Shown: positions 34,819 to 44,527 of the stretch, in pieces | How positions within the stretch are numbered: position 1 is the stretch's first letter | How the letters are laid out: every line of letters starts with the position of its first letter | Origin: Phycisphaerales bacterium | GTDB taxonomy: Bacteria > Planctomycetota > Phycisphaerae > Phycisphaerales > SM1A02 | Length of the DNA stretch: 62,807 nt | Assembly: GCA_022446795.1 (NCBI GenBank) | Contig: JAKVBX010000001.1 | Span: 15,160 to 77,966 of the forward strand | Reading direction: 5' to 3' | Translations under genes and position numbers: made by a program | Notes under the pieces: generated by a model | What the model was told of the DNA's origin: nothing | Database searches by the model: none | The model's input: the letters and a program-made list of their open reading frames with translations, nothing else

Positions 34819-35610
34819 CTACTCCTCAAGCGTCGGGCGACGCACCCACTCCGTCAGCGTCGAAACCAGGTCGTTGATCGCATCGAAGCCAACGGCTTCG
34901 AGGACCGTGATACCGGCGAACATCACCCCGAATCCCAGGAGCAACCGCAACGGGAAGCCCAGGCTGAGGATGTTCAATTGCGGCACAGTGCGTGACACGT
35001 AGCCCAGGGCGATGCTCTGCAGAAACAGGATGGCCAGGACCGGCGCCGCCACCCGCAGGGCGATCTCGAAGGCCGAGAGCAGCATGCCCACGAGCAGGGC
35101 CAGGACGCCCTCGCTCAACGCGATGGCACCCGGCGGAATATTGGTGAAGGTGTGCAGCAGTGACTCGAGAACCACGTCCAGTCCGCTCATGGCCAGGAAG
35201 ATCACCAGCGCCACGAAGAAATACAGTTGCCCCGTGAGATCGGCGTCGTCCTCGGCATGCGTGTCGTAGAAGGTGGCGAACCCCAGGCCCATCTGCTGCC
35301 CGGCCAGTTGGCCACCGATCCGCAGGGCCATCAATGGCACCGAGGCCAGCAGACCGATCGCCACGCCGATCAGGATCTCCATGCTCACCAGGGGCAGCAG
35401 CGTGAAGGGCTGCAGCCCACCGGGAACGGACGGCACCGCCTGGAGTGACACCAGCACCGGATAGACCGCGAAGCCGATGACGAAGGCCAGGAGTACCCGC
35501 ACCTTGACCGGTACCGCGCGGGAGGACAGCACCGGCGCGAAGACCATCAGTCCCCCGATCCGGAAGATCACCATGAGCAACCCCGGGATGTGCAGCGACA
35601 GTGCGGTCAT
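34819..35610 (-). CDS. fliR: Flagellar export gate protein FliR
   Basis: 263 residues, predicted to have six hydrophobic segments, with the FliR opening (FRIGGLMVFAPVLSSRAVPVKVRV) and QMGLGFATFYD, a conserved feature. One subunit of the FliPQR core channel of the flagellar type III secretion gate in the inner membrane. Followed 3 nt later by flhB. Confidence 0.95.
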   Translation of the reverse strand: MTALSLHIPGLLMVIFRIGGLMVFAPVLSSRAVPVKVRVLLAFVIGFAVYPVLVSLQAVPSVPGGLQPFTLLPLVSMEILIGVAIGLLASVPLMALRIGGQLAGQQMGLGFATFYDTHAEDDADLTGQLYFFVALVIFLAMSGLDVVLESLLHTFTNIPPGAIALSEGVLALLVGMLLSAFEIALRVAAPVLAILFLQSIALGYVSRTVPQLNILSLGFPLRLLLGFGVMFAGITVLEAVGFDAINDLVSTLTEWVRRPTLEE

Positions 35611-35628
35611 CGATCAGTGTCATCTCCT

Positions 35629-35880
35629 TCATGGAGCGGTGAACATCTCCACGGCGAAATCGCTGATCTGAGCCACCATCCATGCCAGCATCAGGATCGA
35701 GGCCACGAGCATCGCGATGATCTTGGGCACGAAGCTCAACGTCTGTTCCTGGACCTGGGTCACGGCCTGCACGAGGCTCACGATCAACCCCACGATGAGA
35801 CCGACCCCGAGGACCGGGGTCGCCAGCAGAAGCGTGTAGTACAACGCGATGCGGACGGCATCGATGGCTTCAGCGCCCAT
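35629..35880 (-). CDS. fliQ: Flagellar export gate protein FliQ
   Basis: 83 residues, two membrane helices and the central VGLIVGLIVSLVQAVTQVQEQTLSFVPK segment diagnostic of FliQ (conserved Q, E, Q, T, L, P). Part of the FliPQR export channel. It sits 24 bp after fliP and 18 bp before fliR. Confidence 0.96.
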   Translation of the reverse strand: MGAEAIDAVRIALYYTLLLATPVLGVGLIVGLIVSLVQAVTQVQEQTLSFVPKIIAMLVASILMLAWMVAQISDFAVEMFTAP

Positions 35881-35904
35881 GATCGAACTCCTGTTGCGCG
35901 CGCA

Positions 35905-36780
35905 TCATGGCCCTGCTCCCGTCAGTCCCCCGATCACGTGCTGGATCGCCTCCGGCTGGTAGATACCAGTCATCAGCGAACCCACCAGCAACGACCAGCC
36001 ATCGACCAGCACGAACAGCAGGATCTTGAAGGGCAATGAGATCAAGACAGGGGGCAACATCAGCATGCCCATCGAAACGAGCATGCTCGCGATCACGAGG
36101 TCGATGACGAGGAATGGCAGGAAGACACGGAAGCCCACGAGAAAGGCCACCTTCAGTTCACTGAGGATGAACGCCGGGATCAAGGTGACCATGTCGACAT
36201 CGGAACGCTCCAGCGAACCCGGATCGGACGTGTCGACGCCGCGGAAGTTCAGCATCATGTAGACGCCGGACCAGTTCCCCGTGGCCTCGATCTGCGCGAA
36301 CATGTAATCCCGCAGCGGCTGCTTGGTTTGCTGCCAGGCTTCCTCGTAACTGGTGATCTCGCCCTCGGCATAGGGCTTGATGCCGTTGGCATACATGGCA
36401 TTGAGCGTCGGGGCCATGACCACGAAGCTGATGAACAGGCTGAGGCCGATGATGACCTGCGTCGGTGGCAGTCCCTGTGTTCCCAGGGCCTGTCGCAGCA
36501 GGCCCAGGACGATCACGATCCGCGTGAAGCACGTGCACAGCAGGAGAATCGACGGCGCCAGTGCCAGGATCGTCAGCAGGACCATGATGTTCAACGTGGT
36601 CGACAACTGACCATCCAGCCCGGGCACGACGTTGGATACGTCCTCCAGGACCTCGATGGGATTGATGACCGGGGGCGACCCGGGTGACGTGGGCTCGGAA
36701 ACCTGGCCGAAGGCCACTGGCGAGGCCAGGGCCACCATCGCGATCACCACGATGAACCACCATGATCCGCGTCGAATCAT
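35905..36780 (-). CDS. fliP: Flagellar export gate protein FliP
   Basis: 291 residues with an N-terminal signal peptide, usual for FliP (VVIAMVALASPVAFG). The family core is plain: CTCFTRIVIVLGLLRQALGTQ, LPPTQVIIGLSLF and GMLMLPPVLISLPFKILLFVLVDGW. Forms the export pore with FliQ and FliR. Its start overlaps the fliO stop by 4 nt. Confidence 0.96.
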   Translation of the reverse strand: MIRRGSWWFIVVIAMVALASPVAFGQVSEPTSPGSPPVINPIEVLEDVSNVVPGLDGQLSTTLNIMVLLTILALAPSILLLCTCFTRIVIVLGLLRQALGTQGLPPTQVIIGLSLFISFVVMAPTLNAMYANGIKPYAEGEITSYEEAWQQTKQPLRDYMFAQIEATGNWSGVYMMLNFRGVDTSDPGSLERSDVDMVTLIPAFILSELKVAFLVGFRVFLPFLVIDLVIASMLVSMGMLMLPPVLISLPFKILLFVLVDGWSLLVGSLMTGIYQPEAIQHVIGGLTGAGP

Positions 36781-37433
36781 GACCCGCTCCGCCAGCCGGG
36801 CAGGCGGCGGCTCCGCGTCGCGCGGACCGGTTCCACCGGGGGCCGCCTGGTCAGGTCAACGACTCGATCCGACGATTCGGCCGTGGCCATGGCCAGGTCC
36901 TGCTTGAAGTCGCCGGTCGATGAGGCCACGTCGCGTCCACCGGCGGCAAGCGAAGCGCGGAGGTTGGCGACCTCCGCCGGGTCCGTGATCTCCGAAAGCG
37001 TTCGCATCGATCCGCCACCCTGGTGGGCAACGATGATCCGCGGCCCGACCTGGACCAGGACGATCTGCTGACCCCGCGCAACGGGATAGCGGGCATGGAC
37101 ATGGACCACGCCCTCGGGACGACGCCCAAGCGGCATGCCCGACATGCGGCGAAGGACGTATCGAAGTCCCAGCAACAGCGCGACGACCGCGGCCAGGGCG
37201 CCGCCGACCCGGGCCATCTCCAGAACACCAGGCATGAACCCGCCGCCGGACGTGGTCTCGCCGGCTTCCACCGCGACGGGCGGTGGCCCGAGGGGGAGAT
37301 GCTCACGAGCAGGAACCGTCAGGTCCGGGGAGACCGAGGCCTCGTCGCCATGCCCCGGGGAGGAGAGTCCCAGGAGGATGATCGCGACCAGGGCCGCCAG
37401 GCATCGAGAGATAGAAGGTGCGGTTGGTGCCAT
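36777..37433 (-). CDS. fliO: Flagellar export scaffold protein FliO
   Basis: 218 residues from ATG 37433, which has GGAG 5 nt upstream; ATG 37457 lacks one. A signal peptide is followed by a periplasmic stretch, one membrane helix (VGGALAAVVALLLGLRYVLRRM) and a cytoplasmic FliO domain (VVHVHARYPVARGQQIVLVQVGPRIIVAHQGG). FliO helps assemble the FliP ring. Sequence conservation is low in this family, so the call leans partly on position directly before fliP. Confidence 0.85.
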   Translation of the reverse strand: MAPTAPSISRCLAALVAIILLGLSSPGHGDEASVSPDLTVPAREHLPLGPPPVAVEAGETTSGGGFMPGVLEMARVGGALAAVVALLLGLRYVLRRMSGMPLGRRPEGVVHVHARYPVARGQQIVLVQVGPRIIVAHQGGGSMRTLSEITDPAEVANLRASLAAGGRDVASSTGDFKQDLAMATAESSDRVVDLTRRPPVEPVRATRSRRLPGWRSGS

Positions 37434-37486
37434 CCTGGCTCCGCCGGCTGAATCCATTCAGCCCGTCGAATCATGCTCCGGTGTGA

Positions 37487-37978
37487 TCAGGCCACGTTTG
37501 GCTCGGCATGCGTTGGATCGCCAGAGGAGAGGATCTCGCTGATCCGGATACAGAAGGTGTCGTCCAGGACGAGCACCTCGCCGCGAGCCACGGGACGACC
37601 GTTGACCAGGATGTCCACCGGATCACCGGCAGCCTTGTCCAGTTCAACAACAGCCCCGGACTGGAGTTGCAGCACGTCATCCACCAGCATCCGGGTCCGT
37701 CCCAGTTCCACGGTCATGGCCAGGTGAACATCGGCCAGCATGGACAGGTCGGAACCGGGTGCCGCGGAGATGACCGGGCCATCCAGTTCCGGGGACGACA
37801 TGCCAGTGGCCTGTCGCTGCCGGGTCGACATCGTCAGGCGGTCCGCCGCTTCCTGGACCTGCCTCATGGCCTCCGCGGCCATCACCTCGGGGTCCTGGTG
37901 CGACTCCTCGGCAGGCGGGGTCGGCACTTCTTGCGCCTCGACGTCCTGTTGCTCGTGGGAATTCGGGTGCTCAGCCAT
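37487..37978 (-). CDS. fliN: Flagellar motor switch protein FliN
   Basis: 163 residues from ATG 37978 with GGAGGAG 5 nt upstream. A polar N-terminal half is followed by a C-terminal SpoA domain (about 88-160) with the FliN pattern LADVHLAMTVELGRTRMLVDDVLQLQSGAVVELDK and VDILVNGRPVARGEVLVLDDTFCIRI. Part of the C-ring that sets rotation direction and aids export. No fliM or fliG lies in the window. Confidence 0.93.
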   Translation of the reverse strand: MAEHPNSHEQQDVEAQEVPTPPAEESHQDPEVMAAEAMRQVQEAADRLTMSTRQRQATGMSSPELDGPVISAAPGSDLSMLADVHLAMTVELGRTRMLVDDVLQLQSGAVVELDKAAGDPVDILVNGRPVARGEVLVLDDTFCIRISEILSSGDPTHAEPNVA

Positions 37979-38155
37979 CCTGGCTCCTCCGCACGCGTCA
38001 CCGGCTGTCCGCAGTCGCTCGGTGCGGGACGTCCATGTCCACGCGAGAACCGGGTCGACCTTGGCTCGACGCCGAAGCGCCAAGACAGCCGGTCAACCTC
38101 CCTCATCGGCCCTCGAAGGGCGATCCCTGAAGAATGAGTGCCTGCAGTCGTTGGT

Positions 38156-38683
38156 TCAGTCGGCCCGGAAACCCGTACCCGAGATGATGATGACCTCCCG
38201 GATGATGGGATCACCGCTGGCGGCATCGCGGCCGAAGCGTTCCAGCATGTGGTCCTTCATCCGACGTGACATCGTCTGCAGATCCGGCTCATCGAGGTGC
38301 GCAGGATCTGCCGAACGCCACAGGTGAGTCACCGCCGCACGGAACTCGTTGCCCCGACGAGCGATCTCGGAGGACACCCTCGGGTGGTCCATCGCCCGCA
38401 CCTGGAGGACGACCTCCACGTCGTAGACCCGCGTGAAACCGGCTCGGTTGTTCTGCAGACGCTCCGCGAGGAGCGGGATCTCGACCAGTTGCTGACCGGG
38501 CGTGGGTTCGGCGATCGACCATTCGTCCGCCTGGACGCCGCTGGGCGGTCCCGCCAGCATCAACAGGCCGACGGCCGCAACCACTTCCAGGGTCGCGGTG
38601 ACCACGGCGGCGGCCACCAGCATCCGGCGGCGTGGACGTCGGGCAGGCGACTGCTGTTCCATGTTCATGGTGTCATCGTTCAT
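38156..38683 (-). CDS. fliL: FliL-like flagellar basal-body-associated protein
   Basis: 175 residues from ATG 38683 (AGGGGGAG 8 nt upstream). It has one N-terminal membrane helix (MLVAAAVVTATLEVVAAVGLLML) after a basic cytoplasmic stretch, then a periplasmic domain compatible with FliL (paired EIPLLAERLQNNRAGFTRVYDVEVVLQVR, later FRAAVTHLW and DPIIREVIIISGTGF). FliL links stator units to the motor. Similarity is weak, but the place between motB and fliN supports the call. 177 bp to fliN hold no other clear gene. Confidence 0.75.
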   Translation of the reverse strand: MNDDTMNMEQQSPARRPRRRMLVAAAVVTATLEVVAAVGLLMLAGPPSGVQADEWSIAEPTPGQQLVEIPLLAERLQNNRAGFTRVYDVEVVLQVRAMDHPRVSSEIARRGNEFRAAVTHLWRSADPAHLDEPDLQTMSRRMKDHMLERFGRDAASGDPIIREVIIISGTGFRAD

Positions 38684-38709
38684 GATGCTGACTCCCCCTG
38701 CCGTGGATC

Positions 38710-39477
38710 TCACGGCGCGGTTGACCAATTGGCTGCGGTCCGGGTGACCCCGGTATCCATGGTCGGCTCGAGCACGTCCTCGGTCAGGAGGATGTCGACC
38801 CGCCGGTGATCGGCCAGTTCCGCTTCGCGATAGGCCTTGGCGTTGATGGGTTCGCGGGTCCCGACCGCCTCCAGGCGGAACAGCCGATCCTCGATGCCAG
38901 CCTCGACCAGCACGACCTGCACGGCCACGGCGCGGTGGAAACTCAGTTCATCGAGATTGCGCCACGGGGCATGCGGTGGCAGGTACTTGTTCGCGGCATG
39001 ACCGCGGATCACGATCCGGTTGCGACGACCAGCCAGGAGCGGCGCCAGGTCCAGGACCGCCTGGCGGCCCTCGACCGTGAGATCGGCCGAGGCCGGTGCG
39101 AACATGGCCGGACCACCGATCGTGAACTGCAGACCGTTGGGCACGCTGCGAACGCGTGTGCGCGGGCCGGTCGGGCCCGCATCCACGACGTGGCTGCGAT
39201 TGGGTTCAAGCTCGTCCCGCTTCGCGGTGACGGTATCCAGGGCCTGGATCATGCTCTGAAGTGGAACATCTTCGGTCGGCAGGATGCCGACCTGACCGGT
39301 GAATCCGAAGGCGGCCTTCACCGCATTGGCCACCCGCTGGTACTCCCGATCCCGTTTCAACTCCGAGAACATCTGGAGCAGGATGAAGAAGCACAGGAGC
39401 AGGGCCATCATGTCCGCGAACGTGATGATCCACGCCGGGGAGCCCTCGTTCCGGGATTTGTTTCGTGCCGAGTTCAC
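38710..39477 (-). CDS. motB: Flagellar motor stator protein MotB (OmpA-like)
   Basis: 255 residues from a GTG that overlaps the motA stop by 4 nt. N-terminal WIITFADMMALLLCFFILL carries the proton-binding Asp of MotB in its single membrane helix; the C-terminal half is an OmpA-like peptidoglycan-binding domain (RIVIRGHAANKY, RAVAVQVVLVEAGI, HRRVDILL). Anchors the stator to the cell wall, which implies the organism has peptidoglycan or a similar wall. Confidence 0.93.
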   Translation of the reverse strand: MNSARNKSRNEGSPAWIITFADMMALLLCFFILLQMFSELKRDREYQRVANAVKAAFGFTGQVGILPTEDVPLQSMIQALDTVTAKRDELEPNRSHVVDAGPTGPRTRVRSVPNGLQFTIGGPAMFAPASADLTVEGRQAVLDLAPLLAGRRNRIVIRGHAANKYLPPHAPWRNLDELSFHRAVAVQVVLVEAGIEDRLFRLEAVGTREPINAKAYREAELADHRRVDILLTEDVLEPTMDTGVTRTAANWSTAP

Positions 39478-40250
39478 GCGGCCTGCCTCAGGACGCCCTC
39501 GACGCGCGAGCGCGGGGGCAGGAAGGTGCGGAGCTTGGATTCCACGTGGCGGGGATTGTCTCCCGCCTGGATGCCCAGGACGCCCTGGATGGCCATGGAC
39601 CGAACGCGGACTTCCTCGGTCGTGCGGGCCGCGAGCTTGTCCGCCAGCGGCAGGAAGACGAGGTTCGCCAGCAGCGCGCCATAGAGCGTTGTCAAAAGGG
39701 CCGCAGCCATGCCGGCACCGATCGCGGAGGGATCGTCCATGTTCGCGAGCATCGCGACGAGTCCGATCACGGTCCCGATCATGCCAAAGGCGGGAGCATA
39801 CCGGCCGAGTTGTTCGAACATGCTGCGGCCAGCCTCGTGCCGTTCCACCAGCACGTCGAGCTCGGTCTCGAGCACCATGCGGATCGTCTCCGCATCAGCA
39901 CCGTCAATGGCCAACTGCACGCCCCGGACCAGGAAGGGGTCATCGATCTCTTCCAGCGTTCCCTCCAGGGCCAGGACGCCCTCGCGACGAGCCACCTCGG
40001 AGAGGCTCACGAGCCGGGCGATCTGCTCCTGGGGCGTGATGCACCGGTGAAGCAGGGTCTTGAGACTGACCTTGTGAACCCGGAAGAAGCGTCGCAGGGG
40101 GACCGATGTCAGCGTCGCCGCACCGGCACCACCCACCACGATCAGGAGCGCAACCGGGTCCACGTACGCGCCGAATGAGCCGCCAATGACCAGGGCCACG
40201 GCCACGCATCCAGCACCAAGCAAGAGTCCAGTAATAGTGGAAAGGTCCAC
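39474..40250 (-). CDS. motA: Flagellar motor stator protein MotA
   Basis: 258 residues from GTG 40250 with GGAGG 7 nt upstream; the frame extends much further 5' without homology. Four membrane helices; the cytoplasmic loop keeps the charged RREGVLALE region that contacts FliG, and the prolines near the ion path (RYAPAFGMIGTVIGLV) are present. First gene of the minus-strand motility block, with its promoter presumably in 40251-40406. Confidence 0.94.
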   Translation of the reverse strand: MDLSTITGLLLGAGCVAVALVIGGSFGAYVDPVALLIVVGGAGAATLTSVPLRRFFRVHKVSLKTLLHRCITPQEQIARLVSLSEVARREGVLALEGTLEEIDDPFLVRGVQLAIDGADAETIRMVLETELDVLVERHEAGRSMFEQLGRYAPAFGMIGTVIGLVAMLANMDDPSAIGAGMAAALLTTLYGALLANLVFLPLADKLAARTTEEVRVRSMAIQGVLGIQAGDNPRHVESKLRTFLPPRSRVEGVLRQAA

Positions 40251-40406
40251 GGATTCGCCTCCATCTCTCGTCAGAACGCGAGCCCGATCCGCATCGGATC
40301 CACCGCTGGGACGGGCCGGGTGCTCGCATCGGCCCCTCCCGAGGCCGACTTGAGCGAGATGGCGGGCTCGCCGGAGAATCCCGCACGACCCGCCCCCTCC
40401 GGTACC

Positions 40407-41675
40407 ATGCCCGCCATGGCGACACGAATCCGCCGCTTGGCGTACTGGCCGATGCTGCTCCTGGTCCTCCTTCCCGCCGCCCCGGCACTGGGACAGAAGG
40501 ACTTTGAGCTCGACGATTCCGATAACTGGAAGCTGGTCGGCCAGCCCGATCCCAATACGCCCGCGGGCAGCCTCGCCCGCGCCCGCGAGTTGCTGGCCGA
40601 GGGCCAGGCCAATGCCGCCTACAACATGGCCAATCGCTGGCTGGCTCGGAACGGTGACTCCTCCCTGGCCGCCGACGCCTACCTGCTTCGTGCTGATGCC
40701 CTGGTGGCGATGGCCGACTACTACGAGTCCCTCTACGACTACGAGTACGTGATCCGGCGATATCCCGCCTCCCCCACGTTCACGCTGGCCCTCGCCCGGG
40801 AACTGGAGATCGCCAGCATGTTCGCCCACGGGACCCGGCGGAAGATCTTCGGACTGCGCATCGGAGACGCTTCCGACGAAGCCGAGGAGATCTTCATCCG
40901 GGTACAGGAACGCGCGCCGGGCAGCCAGCTCGCCGAACAGGCGGGCATCGAGTTGGCCGACATGTACTTCCGCCAGAGTCGCATGGAACTGGCGGCCGAC
41001 ATGTATGCCATCTTCCTGGAGAAGTACCCCCGATCACCCTTCTGCGACAAGGCCCGGCGTCGGCTGATCTACTCCAACATCGCGACCTTCAAGGGCCCAC
41101 AGTTCGATATCGTCGGACTGCGGGAAGCCAAGCGTGAACTGGAGAAACTCCTGGCGACACGGCCCGCGGAAGCCGAGCGGATCGGTGCCCGCGCCCTGAT
41201 CAACCGGATTACCGAGTCGGAAGCCACCAAGCTGCTGACCACGGCCCAGTGGTACAACCGCACCGGCGACCCGATCGCCGCGGAGTTCTACATCCGGAAC
41301 CTTCTCGAGCGATTCCCCCGTTCTGCGGCGACGATCCGGGCCCTGGAGGAAATCCCGGGCATCCTCGCGCAACTGCCGGAAGTCACGCTGCAACAGGCAC
41401 CGGACTACGAGTTGCTGAGGCAGACCATTCTGAACCTGGATCGTGCCGCGCTGGCCTCGACGCTGCCGGGCACCGCCCTGGATGAGAACGGGCAACCCAT
41501 CCCCGTCGACCTCCCCGCCACGTCGACGGAGCCAGGACTCTCCACACCCGATACGGCCATGCCCCCGGACAACTCCAACGCGGTGGACCTGGACGAGGCG
41601 ATGCGGCGGCAATCCGCACCGGTCGAGGTCCAGCCCGGCCAACCCACGCCACCCAGCGCGGGAGACGAACCGTGA
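40407..41675 (+). CDS. BamD-like tetratricopeptide protein of the cell envelope
   Basis: 422 residues. A signal peptide (LAYWPMLLLVLLPAAPALG) is followed by helical TPR-type repeats of the YfiO/BamD kind (ARELLAEGQANAAYNMANRWL, YYESLYDYEYVIRRYPAS, AADMYAIFLEKYPRSPFCDKARRRL). BamD is part of the outer-membrane protein insertion machine; here there is no lipobox Cys at the cleavage site, and a C-terminal Pro-rich tail is added, so the exact role is not certain. The start could also be ATG 40416. Its stop overlaps the GTG of the LptE-like gene by 4 nt, pointing to outer-membrane biogenesis. Confidence 0.78.
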   Translation: MPAMATRIRRLAYWPMLLLVLLPAAPALGQKDFELDDSDNWKLVGQPDPNTPAGSLARARELLAEGQANAAYNMANRWLARNGDSSLAADAYLLRADALVAMADYYESLYDYEYVIRRYPASPTFTLALARELEIASMFAHGTRRKIFGLRIGDASDEAEEIFIRVQERAPGSQLAEQAGIELADMYFRQSRMELAADMYAIFLEKYPRSPFCDKARRRLIYSNIATFKGPQFDIVGLREAKRELEKLLATRPAEAERIGARALINRITESEATKLLTTAQWYNRTGDPIAAEFYIRNLLERFPRSAATIRALEEIPGILAQLPEVTLQQAPDYELLRQTILNLDRAALASTLPGTALDENGQPIPVDLPATSTEPGLSTPDTAMPPDNSNAVDLDEAMRRQSAPVEVQPGQPTPPSAGDEP

Positions 41676-42190
41676 GCACAAGACTGACAGGAGCCCTGGC
41701 GATCCTGGTGATCCTTCTCGTGGGCTGCAACGAGGATCCGACCAAGGGCTGGTCCAGCAAGTCCATCTTCACCTCGCAGGTGAAGACGGTGTCCGTCCCG
41801 ATCGTCCAGAACTCCACGCAGTATCGGGAGATCGGGTTCCTGCTGACCGATGCGGTCATCAAGGAGATCGAGGCCCGGACGCCCTGGATGGTGACCTATT
41901 CCAGCCGGGCGGACACGGTCCTGACCATGACCATCACCGACGTCCAACTCCAGACCATCTCCCTCTCCAATGTCACCGGCCTCAACGAGGAGGTCGTGGT
42001 GTCCCTGACAATCGATTTTTCCTGGGACGACCTGGAGACCAACCAGCCGATATTCGCCCGCAAGGGGTTCTCTGCAGGGGGCCTTTTCGTGCCGTCGCAG
42101 CCCTCCGGCGAGACCCTGCAAGTCGGCCAATTCCAGGTCGTACAGCAGATGGCCAGCGATATCGTCGATGAGATGGCAGCGTCCTGGTAG
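41672..42190 (+). CDS. lptE: LptE-like LPS-assembly lipoprotein
   Basis: 172 residues from a GTG overlapping the upstream stop. A lipobox (LVGC, Cys at about residue 19) follows a short hydrophobic signal. The remainder has the LptE pattern: SIFTSQVKTVSVPIVQNST, LTDAVIKEIEARTPWMV, ADTVLTMTITDVQ. LptE forms the plug of the LptD translocon that places lipopolysaccharide in the outer leaflet, so this supports a diderm cell. LptD is not in the window. Confidence 0.85.
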   Translation: MSTRLTGALAILVILLVGCNEDPTKGWSSKSIFTSQVKTVSVPIVQNSTQYREIGFLLTDAVIKEIEARTPWMVTYSSRADTVLTMTITDVQLQTISLSNVTGLNEEVVVSLTIDFSWDDLETNQPIFARKGFSAGGLFVPSQPSGETLQVGQFQVVQQMASDIVDEMAASW

Positions 42191-42285
42191 GAATCGACCT
42201 CGGAGGCGACGGTCGGCGTATCATGACGTGATGGATTTTCCCCGGTGAATCGCCCTGGAAGGCGATCACCCGGCCAGAGTGCACC

Positions 42286-44346
42286 ATGTCCAACGATCAG
42301 AACCAGCAGAACGAACCCGGATCGAAACCTCCCGGCAACCAGCCCCAGCAGCAGGGCCCGCCTCCCAACCGGATGGGCCGCGGCCTCCTGAGTTGGGTCA
42401 TCATCCTCGGCCTGTTGATCGTCTTCTTCATGATGATCAACCAGTCCGAGTCGGGTGACGAGGTCGCCAGCTGGGGGCAGTTCAAGGTCCTCGTTGATCC
42501 CGAGACGGGCAGCGTCTGGGAGTCCAGCCCCGGCAGCCCCGAGCCTGTCGAGATCCGCAACAACCGGATCGTGGCGATGATCGCGCCCAACACGGGCCTG
42601 AACAACACGGACAAGCCACGTGCCGCCTTCGTCAAGATCGATGCCGCCCACCGCGACACGTTCCGCAAGGAACTCGGCGAAATGGGTGTGGATCATGTGA
42701 ACAACACCGGCAACAGCGTCTGGGGACAGTTGCTGATCGCCGTACTGCCCTTCCTGCTCGTCGTGCTCTTGATCTGGTTCCTCATCGCCAGATCGATGCG
42801 CGGTGCCGGTGGTGGCCCAGGCGGCATGCTCGGCAGCTTCGGCAAGTCGAAGCACCGAATCTCCACCAAGGAGAATACGAAGGTCCGCTTTACCGATGTC
42901 CAGGGCATTGCCGAGGCCAAGGACGAGGTGCAGGAGATCGTCCAGTTCCTCAAGAACCCCCGCAAGTTCCAGCGACTTGGTGGACGAATTCCCCGCGGCG
43001 TGCTCCTGGTTGGCCCTCCCGGCTGCGGCAAGACGCTGCTGGCCAAGGCCATCGCCGGCGAAGCCGATGCGCCCTTCTTCTCGATTTCCGGTTCCGACTT
43101 CGTCGAGATGTTCGTCGGCGTCGGTGCCAGCCGTGTCCGTGACCTGTTCAAGCAGGCCAAGGAAAACGCCCCCTGCATCATCTTCCTCGACGAGATCGAC
43201 GCCGTCGGTCGACGCCGAGGCGGCGGATTCTCCTCCGGTGGACACGACGAACGCGAACAGACCCTCAACGCCATCCTCGTCGAGATGGACGGCTTCGAGG
43301 CCACCGACCAGGTCATCGTGATCGCCGCCACCAACCGAAGCGACGTGCTCGACCCGGCCCTCACCCGGCCCGGGCGTTTCGACCGACAGGTCCACGTCTC
43401 CCTGCCGGACCTGGAGGGTCGCTACCGCATCCTCGATGTGCATGCGAAGAAGATCAAGCTGAGCGAAGACGTCGATCTCAAGCGGGTCGCCCGAGGAACG
43501 CCCATGTTCTCCGGCGCCGACCTGGCCGCACTGATCAACGAGGCCGCGATTCTCGCAACGCTCGAGAACAAGGACCACGTCGAGCAGCACGACCTCGAAG
43601 AGGCCCGAGACAAGATTCGATTCGGCCGCGCCCGCAAGAGCCGGCGCATCGAAGAGAAGGAACGAGCCGCCACCGCCTATCACGAGGCCGGGCATACCGT
43701 CGTCCAGGCGCTGCTCGACGATGCCGACCCCGTTCACAAGGTCACGATCATTCCCCGTGGACAGGCCATGGGCGCCACGTTCAGCCTTCCGGAGAAGGAC
43801 CGCTACGGCTACAACCGCCGCTACCTCGAGGCCACGATGCGAGTGCTCTGCGGCGGCCGGATCGCGGAACAACGACAGACGGGCGACGTGTCGTCCGGTG
43901 CCGCGATGGACATCCAGATGGTGACCGACTTCGCCCGGCACATGGTCCTGGAATGGGGCATGTCCGATCGACTGGGCTTCGTGAACTATGGCCGAGATGA
44001 CTCCCGCGACGGGCTGGTGCTCGACAAGGACCACTCCCCCGAGACGGCCCGCATCATCGACGAGGAAATCAAGCGACTCATCGATACCGCCTACGACAAC
44101 ACGACGCGGATGATCGACGAGCACTGGGACAAGGTTGAAGCGATCGCCCAGGCGCTGCTCAAGTTCGAGACCCTGCAGAGCCAGGAAGTCATCGATCTCA
44201 TCGAGGGCCGACAGATCGACCGACCCACGGTCAGCGATCTGCTGGATGAAGAGTCCAAGGCCTCGCCTGACTCACCACCGACGACCCCGGCCAACGAAGG
44301 GCCCGATGAAGAATCCACCGGCGATTTCGTGCCCTCACCGGCCTGA
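42286..44346 (+). CDS. ftsH: ATP-dependent zinc metalloprotease FtsH
   Basis: 686 residues. Two membrane helices flank a periplasmic domain (about residues 30-160); the AAA domain has [19 protein letters not shown] (Walker A), [12 protein letters not shown] (Walker B) and the [18 protein letters not shown] plus [22 protein letters not shown]; the protease domain has HEAGH with the usual third ligand region. FtsH extracts and degrades membrane and regulatory proteins. Low-complexity acidic C-terminal tail. Monocistronic with a following hairpin. Confidence 0.97.
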   Translation: MSNDQNQQNEPGSKPPGNQPQQQGPPPNRMGRGLLSWVIILGLLIVFFMMINQSESGDEVASWGQFKVLVDPETGSVWESSPGSPEPVEIRNNRIVAMIAPNTGLNNTDKPRAAFVKIDAAHRDTFRKELGEMGVDHVNNTGNSVWGQLLIAVLPFLLVVLLIWFLIARSMRGAGGGPGGMLGSFGKSKHRISTKENTKVRFTDVQGIAEAKDEVQEIVQFLKNPRKFQRLGGRIPRGVLLVGPPGCGKTLLAKAIAGEADAPFFSISGSDFVEMFVGVGASRVRDLFKQAKENAPCIIFLDEIDAVGRRRGGGFSSGGHDEREQTLNAILVEMDGFEATDQVIVIAATNRSDVLDPALTRPGRFDRQVHVSLPDLEGRYRILDVHAKKIKLSEDVDLKRVARGTPMFSGADLAALINEAAILATLENKDHVEQHDLEEARDKIRFGRARKSRRIEEKERAATAYHEAGHTVVQALLDDADPVHKVTIIPRGQAMGATFSLPEKDRYGYNRRYLEATMRVLCGGRIAEQRQTGDVSSGAAMDIQMVTDFARHMVLEWGMSDRLGFVNYGRDDSRDGLVLDKDHSPETARIIDEEIKRLIDTAYDNTTRMIDEHWDKVEAIAQALLKFETLQSQEVIDLIEGRQIDRPTVSDLLDEESKASPDSPPTTPANEGPDEESTGDFVPSPA

Positions 44347-44380
44347 TTTCACCGTTTCATCGAACAATTCCGACCCCTGG

Positions 44381-44410
44381 CGAGCCCCGGAAGAACTCTT
44401 CCGGGGCTCG
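44381..44410 (+). terminator. Hairpin after ftsH, probable terminator
   Basis: CGAGCCCCGGAAGA / TCTTCCGGGGCTCG, a near-continuous perfect inverted repeat with a very short loop, 35 bp after the stop. Only TT follows, so termination without a T-tract is assumed from position and stem strength. Confidence 0.65.
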
Positions 44411-44527
44411 TTACATCGCCGTTACCAATATCCAGGCACTTCGTACGTATGTTCCCGTGTAGCCCATTCGCTTTCACGCATACCCACGGTCCCCCCTGAG
44501 ACCTCATTGCCACCGGGAACTCGCCAC

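Noticed and set aside
41896-44124. Open frame of 742 codons on the minus strand
   Set aside because: Antisense to ftsH, whose motifs are intact; composition is that of a shadow frame.
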